Source: Streptomyces sp. SN-593 | GTDB taxonomy: Bacteria > Actinomycetota > Actinomycetes > Streptomycetales > Streptomycetaceae | Length of the DNA stretch: 64,000 bases | Assembly: GCF_016756395.1 (NCBI RefSeq) | Contig: NZ_AP018365.1 | Location: 1,805,501 to 1,869,500, forward strand | Direction of reading: 5' to 3' | Shown: positions 38,314 to 48,600 of the stretch, in pieces | Numbering within the stretch: position 1 is the stretch's first letter | Layout: the number at the start of each line of letters is the position of its first letter | Translations under genes and position numbers: made by a program | Notes under the pieces: model-generated | Seen by the model: the letters and a program-made list of their open reading frames with translations, nothing else | Databases searched by the model: none | What the model was told of the DNA's origin: nothing

Positions 38314-39617
38314 GAGCCGGCTCCGAACCGCACGGTGACGGCCGTGCCGTGGGCGGGCAGGTCCTCGGCGGTGGCCAGGGCCACCACGTGGTGGGCGACG
38401 TCGGCGAGCGCGTCGCGGGAGTAGTCCACGACGTGGATGCCGCGCAGGAAGGACTGCACCGAAAGGCCCGAGGAGTGGCAGGCGCAGCCGCCGGTGGGCA
38501 GCACGTGGTTGGAGCCGGCGCAGTAGTCGCCGAGCGAGACGGGGGCGTGCGGGCCGACGAAGACGGCGCCGGCGTTGCGCACCCGGGCGGCGACGGCGGC
38601 GGCGTCCCGGGTCTGGATCTCCAGGTGCTCGGCGGCGTAGGCGTCCACCACCTGGAGGCCCTGCTCCAGGGTGTCGACCAGGACGGTCGCGGACTGGCGG
38701 CCGGAGAGCGCGGCGGTGATCCGCTCGCGGTGCCTGGCGGCGGCGACCTGGACGTCGAGCTCCTTGTCGACGGCGTCGGCGAGCTCGGCGGAGGTGGTGA
38801 CCAGCACGGCGGCGGCCAACGTGTCGTGCTCGGCCTGGCTGATCAGGTCGGCGGCCACGAAACCGGGCTCGGCGGAGTCGTCGGCGAGGACGGCGATCTC
38901 GGTCGGGCCGGCCTCGGCGTCGATGCCGACGCGGCCCTTGAGCAGGCGCTTGGCGGCGGCGACGTAGATGTTGCCGGGGCCGGTGACGAGGTCGACCGGG
39001 CGGCACTCGTCGGTGCCGTAGGCGAACATGGCGACCGCCTGGGCGCCGCCGGCGGCGTGCACCTCGTCCACGCCGAGCAGGGCGCAGGCGGCGAGCACCG
39101 GCGCCGCGGGCAGGCCGGTCTCCCGCTGCGGCGGGGAGGACACCGCGATGCCCTCGACGCCGGCCTCCTGGGCGGGCACCACGTTCATCACAACGGAGGA
39201 CGCGTAGGCGGCGAGGCCGCCGGGCACGTAGAGCCCGACGCGCCGGACGGGCACCCACCGCTCGGTGACGGTGCCGCCGGGCACCACCTGCGTGGTGGTG
39301 TCGGTCCTGCGCTGGTCGCGGTGGACGGCGCGGGCCCGGCGGATGGACTCCTCCAGGGCGGCGCGCACCTGCGGGTCGAGCTGCGCGAGGGCGTCGGCGA
39401 GGGCCTGCGCGGGCACCCGCAGCCGCTCCAGCCGCACCCCGTCGAAGCGCTCCCCGTAGTCGATCACCGCAGCGCTGCCGCGATGGCGGACGTCCTCGCA
39501 GATCGGCCGCACGGCGTCGAGCGCGGCCTCCACGTCGAACTCGGCCCGGGGCAGCAGGTCGCGGTCGATCCCGCCGTCGGGGAAGGCGGCACCGCGCAGA
39601 TCGATTCGGGAGATCAC
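38310..39617 (-). CDS. hisD: Histidinol dehydrogenase
   Basis: 435 aa zinc enzyme for the last two oxidations to histidine. The NAD region [17 protein letters not shown] and [10 protein letters not shown], the zinc ligands in [12 protein letters not shown] and the C-terminal [18 protein letters not shown] are present. The GTG at 39617 opens VISRIDLRG. There is no ribosome site; TACACT lies 7 nt upstream, so the operon mRNA is probably leaderless. First gene of hisD-C-B-x-H-priA-ridA-hisF. Confidence 0.96.
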   Translation of the reverse strand: MISRIDLRGAAFPDGGIDRDLLPRAEFDVEAALDAVRPICEDVRHRGSAAVIDYGERFDGVRLERLRVPAQALADALAQLDPQVRAALEESIRRARAVHRDQRRTDTTTQVVPGGTVTERWVPVRRVGLYVPGGLAAYASSVVMNVVPAQEAGVEGIAVSSPPQRETGLPAAPVLAACALLGVDEVHAAGGAQAVAMFAYGTDECRPVDLVTGPGNIYVAAAKRLLKGRVGIDAEAGPTEIAVLADDSAEPGFVAADLISQAEHDTLAAAVLVTTSAELADAVDKELDVQVAAARHRERITAALSGRQSATVLVDTLEQGLQVVDAYAAEHLEIQTRDAAAVAARVRNAGAVFVGPHAPVSLGDYCAGSNHVLPTGGCACHSSGLSVQSFLRGIHVVDYSRDALADVAHHVVALATAEDLPAHGTAVTVRFGAGS

Positions 39618-39624
39618 GGTGCCA

Positions 39625-39630
39625 AGTGTA
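39625..39630 (-). promoter_or_regulatory. -10 box TACACT of the his operon
   Basis: Read on the minus strand, TACACT is followed by seven nucleotides and the hisD GTG, placing the transcription start on the start codon. No consensus -35 is seen. Confidence 0.55.
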
Positions 39631-39791
39631 GAGACCCGGCCGGCGGACCCGTTCCGCGGTTCCACTCCGTGATACGCGGCGCGGGGGTCCCGGGGCCGGC
39701 GCCGCTCCCGCGCCGGGCCCCCGCGGCACGTGCCGCGCCGCAGGTCGGACGCGGGTGCCGGGAAGGGTGCCGAAGGGGGGCGTACTGCCCG

Positions 39792-39797
39792 TACGCT
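39792..39797 (+). promoter_or_regulatory. -10 box TACGCT for a leaderless transcript
   Basis: TACGCT lies seven nucleotides before the GTG at 39805, mirroring the hisD promoter on the other strand. Confidence 0.5.
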
Positions 39798-39804
39798 GAC
39801 CGCT

Positions 39805-40521
39805 GTGACCGATCGCCTTCCGCTCTTCCCGCTCACCTCGCCGCTGTTCCCGGGGCTGGTGCTGCCGCTGAACGTCTTCGAGGAGCGCTACCGCGCCCTC
39901 GTGCGTGACCTGCGCGCGCTGCCGGAGGACACGCCGCGGCGGTTCGGGGTGGTGGCGATCAGGAACGGCCAGGAGATCGCGCCGACCGGGCAGGAGGGAC
40001 GGGCCACCGGTCCGGCCGCCGGCCTGGGCGACGACCCGCTCGCGGCGCTGTACGGCTTCGGCTGCGTCGCGGACGTGGCCGACATCGTGGACAGCGGCGA
40101 CGGCGGCTTCCGGATGCACGCGACCGGCATCGTGCGGTTCCGGCTGCTGTCGGTGGACGCGTCCGGGGAGTACCTGACCGCGGAGGTCGAGGAGCTGGCG
40201 GAGGAGGCGGGCAGCGGCGCGGACGAGCTGGCGCCGCAGGTGACCCGGGCTTTCCGCACCTACCAGAAGCGGCTGGCCGGTTCGCGTGAACGCAGCCTGG
40301 CCGCACAGGAGTTCACCGACGATCCGACGGTGCTGTCGTACCTGGTGGCGGCCACGACGATCGCCGAGGCGGCGGCGAAGCAGCGGCTGCTGGAGGCGCC
40401 GGACACCGCCGCGCGGCTCGGCGAGGAGCTGCGGCTGCTGCGCCGGGAGGTCGCGGTGATCGAGAAGCTGCCGTCGCTGCCGGCGGTGGAGCTGACCCAG
40501 CAGGCGATCTGCGCGAACTGA
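39805..40521 (+). CDS. LON peptidase substrate-binding domain protein
   Basis: 238 aa. It opens [20 protein letters not shown] and [13 protein letters not shown], the hallmark of the N-terminal domain of Lon (PUA-like). There is no ATPase or peptidase domain, so it is a stand-alone member, possibly a protein-binding adaptor. The start is the GTG seven nucleotides after TACGCT; the open frame continues upstream without similarity. It is followed after 19 nt by ybaK on the same strand. Confidence 0.88.
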   Translation: MTDRLPLFPLTSPLFPGLVLPLNVFEERYRALVRDLRALPEDTPRRFGVVAIRNGQEIAPTGQEGRATGPAAGLGDDPLAALYGFGCVADVADIVDSGDGGFRMHATGIVRFRLLSVDASGEYLTAEVEELAEEAGSGADELAPQVTRAFRTYQKRLAGSRERSLAAQEFTDDPTVLSYLVAATTIAEAAAKQRLLEAPDTAARLGEELRLLRREVAVIEKLPSLPAVELTQQAICAN

Positions 40522-40540
40522 CCTGGCAGGCTGTCGGTCC

Positions 40541-41050
40541 ATGGCGAAGAAGTCACGTACCGGCGGCGGCACCCCGGCGACCGTCGCGCTGGACCGGGCC
40601 GGCGTCCCCTACACCCTGCACTCCTACGTGCACGACCCGTCCTGCGGGCTGCCCTACGGCGAGGAGGCCGCCGCGGCGCTCGGCGTCGAGCAGGGGCGGG
40701 TGTTCAAGACGCTCGTCGCGGAGGTGGACGGCGCGCTGACGGTCGCGGTGGTGCCGGTGTCCGGCTCGCTCGACCTGAAGGCGCTGGCGGCCGCGGCCGG
40801 CGGCAAGCGGGCGGCGATGGCCGACCCGGCCGCGGCCGAGCGCAGCAGCGGCTACGTGCGCGGCGGCATCTCCCCGCTCGGCCAGCGCAGAGCGCTGCCG
40901 ACGGTGGTGGACGCCTCGGCGCTGTCCCGGCCGACGGTGTTCGTCTCCGCGGGCAGGCGGGGGCTGGAGGTGGAGCTGGCGCCGGCCGCGCTGGTGGAGC
41001 TGACCGCGGCGGCCACGGCGCCGCTACTGCGTCCCGCCGCCCTCGGGTGA
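40541..41050 (+). CDS. ybaK: YbaK/EbsC-family Cys-tRNA(Pro) deacylase
   Basis: 169 aa. It hydrolyses cysteine wrongly attached to tRNA-Pro. [12 protein letters not shown]-type N-terminus (here [20 protein letters not shown]), the catalytic Lys in [13 protein letters not shown], and the [17 protein letters not shown] loop match the family. Its 3' end overlaps the convergent DUF2567 gene by 27 nt. Confidence 0.92.
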   Translation: MAKKSRTGGGTPATVALDRAGVPYTLHSYVHDPSCGLPYGEEAAAALGVEQGRVFKTLVAEVDGALTVAVVPVSGSLDLKALAAAAGGKRAAMADPAAAERSSGYVRGGISPLGQRRALPTVVDASALSRPTVFVSAGRRGLEVELAPAALVELTAAATAPLLRPAALG

Positions 41051-41761
41051 TTCCCGGGGTGAGTCCTCGCGCAGCCCGAACGCGTAGGTGAGCGCGGAGT
41101 GCACCAGCATCGCGGCGGCCGGCCAGACCACGATCGCGACCTTGGCGCGCAGCTTCAGCGGGCCGTCGAAGACGACCTTCGGCCCGACCTGCTTGGCGTG
41201 CGCGATGATGTCCGTGGTCGGGCCGAGCCACACGCCCAGCCGCCAGCCGATGACGGACGCGACCGCGCCGCCGACCGCCAGGCCGAGGACGACGCCGACG
41301 CCGCCCCTGCGGTAGCGCCAGAACACCGCGGCCGCGGTCAGTGCGCCCAGGATCAGCGCGATCACCACGAAGGTGCCGTCGCCGCCGACCGCCTCCTCGC
41401 CCTCGGTGTCCTTGAGGTAGACCGCCTGGCCGTCGGAGACCATGGGCACCCGCGGTGACAGCCACAGCCAGAACAGCCCGAGGATGATCCCGCAGACCGC
41501 GACGAGGACCGCGACGACCAGTCCGTTCCTCAGCGCGGTGCGCACCGTGTCGCGGCCCGGCCCGGCCGGTTCCGGCGCGAGCACGGCACCCGTGCCGGTC
41601 CCGGCGGAGGACGGGGCGGGCCACGGGCCGTCCGAGTCCTGCCGGTCCTGCGGGCCCTGCGGGTGTTGCGGTCCTTCGGGGCGCGGGCCCTCGGACGGCG
41701 CGGGCCCGGGCTGCGCGGACCCGGAGTGCGGAGGCTCGGGAGGAGTCAGGGGAGCGGTCAC
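41024..41761 (-). CDS. DUF2567 membrane protein
   Basis: 245 aa. A 70-residue Pro/Gly/Gln-rich cytoplasmic N-terminus precedes four membrane segments (about residues 80-100, 130-150, 158-178 and 205-225). PRVPMVSDGQAVYLKDTEGE between the first two is a conserved DUF2567 landmark. The start is a GTG at 41761 without a clear ribosome site. Function unknown. Confidence 0.75.
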   Translation of the reverse strand: MTAPLTPPEPPHSGSAQPGPAPSEGPRPEGPQHPQGPQDRQDSDGPWPAPSSAGTGTGAVLAPEPAGPGRDTVRTALRNGLVVAVLVAVCGIILGLFWLWLSPRVPMVSDGQAVYLKDTEGEEAVGGDGTFVVIALILGALTAAAVFWRYRRGGVGVVLGLAVGGAVASVIGWRLGVWLGPTTDIIAHAKQVGPKVVFDGPLKLRAKVAIVVWPAAAMLVHSALTYAFGLREDSPRESPEGGGTQ

Positions 41762-41806
41762 CAGGCCATCGTGCCAGGTGTTCCCGACAGCCGCGCCACC
41801 GGCCGG

Positions 41807-42625
41807 TCAGCGGCGGGCGGCCCGCCGGTAGGCCCAGGTCGCGACGGCCAGCGAGGCCACCCCCACGCCCGCGCACACCGCCAGGTCGCCGGCGACCGCG
41901 GCCCATTCCGTGCCGCCGTGCCCGAAGGTCCGGGCGAACGCCTCCACGCCGTACGTGGACGGCAGCAGGTCGCGCGCCCAGCCGACCGGCGCGGGCATGT
42001 GGGAGGCGGGCAGCACGCCGAGCAGCAGCGCGGCGGACATGCCGAGCTGCCCCAGCAGCGTGGCGATCTCCGGGCGCGGGGCGAGCAGCCCGCAGGCCGC
42101 GCCGAGTCCGGACATCGCGGCCCCGGCCAGCGGGACCACGAGCACCAGCACCCACAGGTTGGCCATGCCGAGGTGGAACAGCACGCACCCGGTGACCGCG
42201 GTGACCAGCGTGCCGGGCACCGTGAAGGAGGCGTACGCGCCGGCCGCGCCGAGCACGACCGCCGCCGGCGGCACCGGCAGCGTCGCGTAGTGGTCGAGGC
42301 CGCCGGAGGCGCGAAGCTGGCCGAAGTACTGGGCGAGCAGGTTCAGCGCGACGAAGGCGACCACGAGCACGCTGGAGCCGGCCACCACCGCGCGGGCCGC
42401 CTCGCCGTCCCCGGCGTGCACCACGCCGCGCAGCATCACCATGATCCCGATGGACTGGAAGGTGGCGACGAACAGCAGCGGGATGCGGGCCACCCGGGCC
42501 CGGGAGAGCTGGGCCCGGTAGACCGCGCCGAGCGCCGGCCACAGCCGCGCCCTGGGGGCGAGCGGCGTGATGCCGCCGCCGGTCAGCTCGCCGGGTTCGA
42601 GGCCGGCCGGGGCAACCACCGTCAT
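41807..42625 (-). CDS. ABC-2 type transporter permease
   Basis: 272 aa with six membrane segments. It opens MTVVAPAGLEPGELTGGG; its structure fits the ABC-2 exporter family. The ATG overlaps the ATPase stop by 4 nt (42622-42625), so the two form one transporter. The substrate is unknown. Confidence 0.88.
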   Translation of the reverse strand: MTVVAPAGLEPGELTGGGITPLAPRARLWPALGAVYRAQLSRARVARIPLLFVATFQSIGIMVMLRGVVHAGDGEAARAVVAGSSVLVVAFVALNLLAQYFGQLRASGGLDHYATLPVPPAAVVLGAAGAYASFTVPGTLVTAVTGCVLFHLGMANLWVLVLVVPLAGAAMSGLGAACGLLAPRPEIATLLGQLGMSAALLLGVLPASHMPAPVGWARDLLPSTYGVEAFARTFGHGGTEWAAVAGDLAVCAGVGVASLAVATWAYRRAARR

Positions 42626-43632
42626 ACCTTCACCAGTCCCTCGCTGCTGCCGCCGAGCGCCAGGTAGACGTCCTCCAGGCTGGGCATGGCCAGCGTGAAG
42701 TCGTCCAGCGCGGCGAACGCCGGGCCGCCGGTGACCTCGGCGACCGCGGCCCTGGCCCGGTCCTGCGGCAGCCGCAGCGTCCAGCGGCGGCCGGAGACCT
42801 CCGCGAGCGGGCGCAGCGCGGCGACCGCGGGCAGGTCGGTCGGCGGTTCGTGCCGCCACACCAGGTCCAGCCGCACCTCGCCCTCGACCAGGGAGCGCAG
42901 CCCGGCCGGCGAGTCGCAGGCGATGACCCGTCCGTGGTCGAGCACCGCGACCCGGTCCAGGACCGTCTCGGCCTCGATGACGTTGTGGGTGACCAGCAGG
43001 ACGGTGACGCCCTGCTGGGTGCGGCGCCGGTCCACCGCGGCCCACACCGCGCGGCGCGCGACCGGGTCCATGCCGGTGGTGGGCTCGTCGAGGACGAGGA
43101 CCGGGCGGGGGCCGACGAGGGCCGCGGCGAAGCAGGCGAGGCGGCGCTGGCCGCCGGACAGCCGTTTGATGGGGCGCGCGGCGAGCGGGCCGAGGCCCAG
43201 CTCGTCCAGGACGGCGTCGCGCGCGGCGCGGGCCGTGGCCGTGTCCATCCCGCGCAGCCGCCCGGTGGTCTCGGCGGCGAGGGCGACGGTCAGCTCGTCC
43301 AGCGCGGTGGACTCCTGGCCGAGGTAGCCGATCAGCCGCGCGGCGCGTTCGGGGTGCCGGACCAGGTCGTGGCCGAGCAGGTCGATGGTGCCGGCGTCCG
43401 GTCGCAGCAGGCCGGTGAGCTGGCGGACCAGGGTGCTCTTGCCGGCGCCGTTGGGGCCGAGGATGCCGAACAGCTCGCCGGCGTGCACGTCGAGGTCGAT
43501 GCCGTCGTTCGCCCGGACCGCGGGGATGTCGCCGCCGCGGCGCCCCCGCCCGCCCGGATAGGTCCGCACGAGGCCGCGTACGCGGCAGGCGGATACCGCC
43601 GGTCTCGCCCCTGCCTCGGTGCCCGTCCTCAC
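42622..43632 (-). CDS. ABC transporter ATP-binding protein
   Basis: 336 aa from the GTG at 43632. The Walker A is GILGPNGAGKST, the signature KRLSGGQRRLACFAAAL, the Walker B PVLVLDEPTTGMD, and the switch His follows in VLLVTHNVIE. A C-terminal domain of about 90 residues is typical of drug-exporter ATPases. The start was chosen because TACTCT (43641-43646 on the minus strand) lies 8 nt upstream, suggesting a leaderless start; a GTG at 43668 would add 12 residues. Confidence 0.9.
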   Translation of the reverse strand: MRTGTEAGARPAVSACRVRGLVRTYPGGRGRRGGDIPAVRANDGIDLDVHAGELFGILGPNGAGKSTLVRQLTGLLRPDAGTIDLLGHDLVRHPERAARLIGYLGQESTALDELTVALAAETTGRLRGMDTATARAARDAVLDELGLGPLAARPIKRLSGGQRRLACFAAALVGPRPVLVLDEPTTGMDPVARRAVWAAVDRRRTQQGVTVLLVTHNVIEAETVLDRVAVLDHGRVIACDSPAGLRSLVEGEVRLDLVWRHEPPTDLPAVAALRPLAEVSGRRWTLRLPQDRARAAVAEVTGGPAFAALDDFTLAMPSLEDVYLALGGSSEGLVKV

Positions 43633-43725
43633 GAGCACCGAGAGTACGCGCTCCACCGCGTTCGTCACGAAACGGGGTCCCCCTCCCGCCCCCGGGGGGC
43701 GTTTGCGGAAGACGTCCAGCCGTCA

Positions 43726-43748
43726 GGGGCGCGAGGAACTGCGCGACC
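43726..43748. repeat. Half copy of the dispersed hairpin element
   Basis: GGGGCGCGAGGAACTGCGCG followed by ACC is the right arm of the dispersed intergenic family (compare 56211-56235). A matching left arm is not clear. It lies in the gap before the ABC genes. Confidence 0.55.
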
Positions 43749-43808
43749 AGCCACCGACCGGCCGAAGGTCCGGGCACACGCTGGGGGGCTGGGCCTGCGG
43801 GCCCGGGC

Positions 43809-43920
43809 GCCGCCGCCCGTGAGGGCACCCCCCACCGCGGGAAGCGGGCGCCGCCGCCCGCGAGGGCGCCCCCCACCGCGGGAAGCGGGCGCCGCCACCC
43901 GCCAGGGCACCCCGCTCCCG
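43809..43920. repeat. 41-bp tandem repeat, about 2.5 copies
   Basis: Units at 43809-43849 and 43850-43890 differ at only two positions; a diverged third copy continues to about 43920. Each unit starts GCCGCCGCCCG and ends GGGAAGCGGGC. Together with the half element at 43726 this fills the 304-nt gap between the ABC ATPase and the NYN gene. Confidence 0.8.
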
Positions 43921-43972
43921 GGACGGGGCACCCCACCCCCGGGGACAGGGGCACCGCTCTACCGGCGGAGCC

Positions 43973-45199
43973 CTACTCCGGGGCCGGGACGGCGTCGAAC
44001 TCCCGCCAGAACCCGGCCCTGATCGCGTAGCGGTCGTTCTCGTCGATCTGGTCGTCCTTGTGCGCCAGCAGCCCGAACCGCGCTGCGTAGCGGAGCAGTT
44101 CGCCGTCGAGCCGGTGCGGCACCCTCGGGTAGTGCGTGGTCAGGTGCTGGAGGTGGGTCTGGTCGCCGACCCGGGCGATCCAGCGGCGGGCGAAGACCTG
44201 CCCGACCTCGTAGGGATCGCCGCTGACCGCGGTGATGTCGGCCTCGCGGTCGGCCCAGCGCTGCTCGGCGCTGGTCAGCTGCGCCAGCGTCGGCAGCCCG
44301 GAGGTGTCGGGCTGGTCGGCGCCCGGCCGGTCGCTCCAGCCCTTGTCGGAGGACCACCGCAGGGTGCTCGGCGCGGGGTGGGCGGGCGGGGCGGGCGGAT
44401 GGACGGCGTGGGCGCGGCCGAGGTCGGCGAGGTCCTTCGGCGTGGGCACCCCCTTGCCGCCGGAGGCGGCCGCCGCCTCGCCGGAGTGCTCGGCGGGCGC
44501 GGAGCCGTTCTTCGCCGGGGCCGGCCCGGGGGGCGGCGCGACGGCGCGGGCGGGCGCGCCGGGTTCCGGCAGCGGCGCGGACAGGATGGCGGCGATCTCC
44601 GGCCGTACCCCGGGGCGCGGACCGGGGGCGGGCCCGCACACGCCGGCCCCCTCCTTGGCCTGGATCGCCGCGGTGATCCACGCCCGGTCCAGCACCCGCC
44701 GCTCGTCCGCCTCGGCGACCAGGTCCTCGGACTGGTTGTAGTCGCCGTCGGCGGCCTGCACGGCCCACAGGTGGACGGCGACGCCGTGCTCCTTGGCCGA
44801 CATCATGCCGGGCAGCAGGTCGCCGTCCCCGGTGACCAGCACCACGTCGGAGCAGGCCCGGTTGCGGGCCAGTTCGGACAGCTCGGCGTGCATCGCGGCG
44901 TCGACGCCCTTCTGCGCCCACCTGCCGTCCGTCCGGGTGAGGGCGCCGAGCCGGACCGTCACCCTCGGCATCACCCGCAGCCGGCGGTGCTCGGGTTGCG
45001 GAACCCGGTCGGGTGCGCCGTCGAACCAGTAGATCCGCAGCAGCGGCTGCCCGGTCTCCGCTTCGGCGCGTTCGCGCAGGCCGGCGACCACGGCGGCATG
45101 ATCGACGGTGATCCTCGAACGCGACGGTTCGCCGGCCAGCAGGCTCGCCGCTGCGCCCAGCAGATAGCCGGCGTCCACCAGGACGACGCAGCGGTCCAT
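43973..45199 (-). CDS. NYN-domain (PIN-like) putative RNase
   Basis: 408 aa. The N-terminal NYN domain (about 1-180) shows MDRCVVLVDAGYLLG with the first catalytic Asp, QKGVDAAMHAEL with the second and DVVLVTGDGDLLPGM with the third acidic cluster. A Pro/Ala-rich linker (about 195-285) follows. The C-terminal domain (SGLPTLAQLTSAEQRWADRE and PRVPHRLDGELLRYA to the end) is helical and unrecognised. NYN proteins cut RNA; the target here is unknown. The ATG at 45199 has GGAAGAGG about 6 nt upstream. Confidence 0.85.
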   Translation of the reverse strand: MDRCVVLVDAGYLLGAAASLLAGEPSRSRITVDHAAVVAGLRERAEAETGQPLLRIYWFDGAPDRVPQPEHRRLRVMPRVTVRLGALTRTDGRWAQKGVDAAMHAELSELARNRACSDVVLVTGDGDLLPGMMSAKEHGVAVHLWAVQAADGDYNQSEDLVAEADERRVLDRAWITAAIQAKEGAGVCGPAPGPRPGVRPEIAAILSAPLPEPGAPARAVAPPPGPAPAKNGSAPAEHSGEAAAASGGKGVPTPKDLADLGRAHAVHPPAPPAHPAPSTLRWSSDKGWSDRPGADQPDTSGLPTLAQLTSAEQRWADREADITAVSGDPYEVGQVFARRWIARVGDQTHLQHLTTHYPRVPHRLDGELLRYAARFGLLAHKDDQIDENDRYAIRAGFWREFDAVPAPE

Positions 45200-45426
45200 G
45201 TTGCACCTCTTCCGGTCGACCCCCGGCACGGATGCCCACTCGAGTTCCCCCGAGTGTGCCCGAATGCTCGGGGGTTATGACCGCGAACGCGATCTTCGGC
45301 GTGGCGGTCGGGGGTTTTTCCCGGGCCCCCGCATCCCCAACTGCCCGAAATGCGGCCTTGGTCCCCCCGTGTCAGTCTGATTGCGGCCCATCGGCCGACT
45401 CTCCCCCCCACCAGGAAGGCACGATC

Positions 45427-45600
45427 GTGGCGAAGAACCGCAACCAGAACCGTCCGCAGCGCGACCGCCAGGACGAGCGGTCCCACCCGGCGGGCGAGGC
45501 CCAGGAGCAGCACGGCAGGAGCGCCCAGGCCGAGGAGCACATGATGCCCGCGAGCACCCGCGTCGCGCGCAAGCAGCAGAAGAAGTTCGGCCACAACTGA
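45427..45600 (+). CDS. Small hydrophilic protein, 57 aa
   Basis: It starts at a GTG at 45427 with AGGAAGG 8 nt upstream. The product opens VAKNRNQNRPQRDRQDERSH and is rich in Gln, Arg, Asn and His, with a basic end (ARKQQKKFGHN). It looks disordered and could bind nucleic acid. I recognise the type as common in streptomycetes, but no function is known. Divergent from the NYN gene and followed by a strong hairpin. Confidence 0.7.
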   Translation: MAKNRNQNRPQRDRQDERSHPAGEAQEQHGRSAQAEEHMMPASTRVARKQQKKFGHN

Positions 45601-45621
45601 TCGCGCCGCACGCGCACTTCA

Positions 45622-45662
45622 CGGACGCGGGGGTGCCCCTCACGGGGGCGCCCCCGCGTCCG
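45622..45662. terminator. Bidirectional terminator between the small gene and dnaE
   Basis: Arms 45622-45639 and 45645-45662 pair at 17 of 18 positions around a 5-nt loop, 22 nt after one stop (45600) and 18 nt after the other (45680). Confidence 0.8.
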
Positions 45663-45679
45663 TCCGCCCGCCGCCGCGC

Positions 45680-48600
45680 TCAGGCCACGCCGAGCCAGAC
45701 CTCCGCGCCGAAGGAGACCTTGATCTCCGAGGCCACCGTGGTGGGATCGACGAGGAACCCCAGTTCGTAGACGGTGGTCTTCTGCGGTCCGGCGACGCGT
45801 GCGCGCACCGGGCTCTCACCGGGGTGCGAGGACAGGATGCGGCGCAGCTCGTTGATGGCGTCGTGGCGCAGGATCCGGTGCTCGCGGAAGGCGAGCTGCA
45901 CCGGGGGCTTCCCGCCGCTCTCCGCCGAGGACACGTCCAGCTCCGCCAGTTCCGAGCCGATGATGTTCATCGTGCCGTCGCGGTCCTGCGCCCGACCGCT
46001 GATGGAGACGACGCTGTCGGGGATGAGGGCGTGTCCCACGAGCTGGTAGGTCGCGGGGAAGAAGCAGACCTCGATGCTCGCGTCGCGGTCGGCGAACGTG
46101 ACCGCGGCCCAGGCGTTGCCCTGCTTGGTCATCTTGCGGTCGACACCGGTGATGAGCCCGGCGACCTTCACCGGCCGCTCCTGGCCGGACGCCAGCAGTT
46201 CGGCGAGCGTGGTGTCGCGGTTGCGGGCGAGGATGTGCTCGGTGCCGTCCAGCGGGTGCGCCGAGACGTACAGGCCCAGCATGTCCCGCTCGATGGCCAG
46301 CAGTTGCTTGCGCGGCCACTCGGTCTCGGGGATCGCGAAGTCCAGCCCGAAGGTCGGCGTGTCCTGGCCGGGCCCGCCCAGGCTCGCGAACAGGTCGTCC
46401 TGGCCGTACGCCTCGGCCTTCTTCACCGGGACGATGGCGTCGACCGCGTCCTCGAAGACGGCGGACAGGCCCATCCGCGTGTGGCCGAGCGAGTCGAACG
46501 CGCCCGCCTTGATCAGCGACTCGATGGCCCGCTTGTTCAGGACCGGGATGCTCACCTTGTCCAGGAAGTCGGCGAACGAGGTGAACAGGCCCTTCGACTT
46601 GCGCGCGGCGATCAGCGCCTCGATGACGCCCTCGCCCACGTTCCGCACCGACTTCAGGCCGAACCGGACGTCCTCGCCGACGGCGGTGAACTCGGCGACC
46701 GACGCGTTCACGTCGGGCGCCAGCACGTTGACGCCGCTCTTGCGGGCGTCGGCGAGGTAGATGGCCGCCTTGTCCTTGTCGTCCCCGACCGAGGTGAGCA
46801 GGGCCGCCATGTACTCGGCCGGGTAGTTCGCCTTGAGGTAGGCGGTCCAGAAGGACACCAGTCCGTAGCCGGCGGTGTGGGACTTGTTGAACGCGTACCC
46901 GGAGAACGGGAGCATGACGTCCCAGAGGGCCTTGATGGACTCCTCGGAGTACCCGTTGGTCTGCATGCCGCCGTGGAACTTCTCCCACTCGGCCGCCAGC
47001 ACCTCCGGCTTCTTCTTGCCCATCGCGCGGCGCAGCAGGTCGGCGCCGCCGAGGGTGTAGCCCGCCAACTGGCGGGCGATGGCCATGATCTGCTCCTGGT
47101 AGATCAGCAGGTGGAAGGTGTTGCCGAGGATCGGCTCCAGGGCGTCCTTCAGCTCCGGGTGGATCGGCTCGACGGCCTGCCGGCCGGTCTTGCGGCTGGC
47201 GTAGTTCATGTGCGCGTTGGCCGCCATCGGACCCGGCCGGTACAGCGCCAGGGCCGCCGCGATGTCCTCGAACCGGCTCGGCTCCATCGCCTTGAGCAGG
47301 GTCCGCATGCCGCCGCCGTCGAGTTGGAACACGCCGAAGGTGTCACCGCGGGCCAGCAGCGCGTAGGTGTTCTTGTCGTCCAGCGGGATGTTCTCGGTGC
47401 TCAGGTCGACACCGCGGTTCTCCCGCACGTTCTGGATCGCCTGGTCGATCACGCCGAGGTTGCGCAGGCCCAGGAAGTCCATCTTGACCAGGCCCATGGA
47501 CTCGCACGACGGGTAGTCGAACCCGGTGATCTTCGTGCCGTCCTTGCGCATGTGCAGCGGGATGCGGTTGGTCAGCTTGGTCTTCGACAGGATGACCGCG
47601 GCCGCGTGCACACCGGTGTTGCGGATCAGCCCCTCGACGCCCTTGGCGCTGTCCACGACCTTCTGGACGTCGGGCTCGTTCTGGTACAGCGCCCGGATCT
47701 CGCCGGCCTCGCCGTAGCGCGGGTGCTCGGGGTTGAAGACGCCGTCGATCGGGATGCTCTTGCCCATCACGTCGGCCGGCAGCGCCTTGGTGATCCGCTC
47801 GCCGTGCGCGAAGGGGTAGCCGAGGATCCGCGAGGTGTCCTTGATCGCGTTCTTCGCCTTCAGCTTGCCGAAGGTGTTCACCAGCGCGGTGTACTCGTCG
47901 CCGTACTTCTCCACCACGTAGGCGACCATCTGGTCCCGCTTGCGGTCGTCGAAGTCGAGGTCGACGTCCGGCGGGTTGATGCGCTCGGGGTTGAGGAACC
48001 GCTCGAAGAGCAGACCGTGCTCCAGCGGGCACAGCTCGGTGATCCGGGTCGCGTAGGCCACGATCGAGCCGGTCGCCGAACCACGGCCCGGCCCGACCGG
48101 GATCTTGTTGTCCCGCGCGTGCCGGCAGATGTCCGCGACCACGAGGAAGTAGGAGGAGAAGCCCATCGGACCGATGACCTTCATCTCGGTCTCGAAGCGC
48201 TCCAGCACCTCCGCCGGGATCGGGTCGCCGTAGCGCATCGCCAGGCCCTTGAGGACCTCCTGGCGCAGCCACGACTCCTGCGTCTCGCCCTCGGGGACGT
48301 CCGGATACTGCGGCATCTCGTCCTCGAGGTCGAAGACCTCGTCGTACGCCTCGATGCGCTCCGCGATCAGCAGCGTGTTGTCGCATGCCTCCGGCAGTTC
48401 CCGGAACAGCTCCCGCATCTGCTGCGCGGTCTTGAGGTAGTAGCCGGTGCCGTTGAACTTGAAGCGGTTCGGGTCGTCCTTGTTCTTGCCGACGCCGATG
48501 CACAGCAGGTTGTCGTGCGCGTCGGCGTGCTCCTCCAGCACGTAGTGCGCGTCGTTGGTCGCCAGCAGCGGGATGTCCAGTTCCTTCGCCAGCCGCAGCA

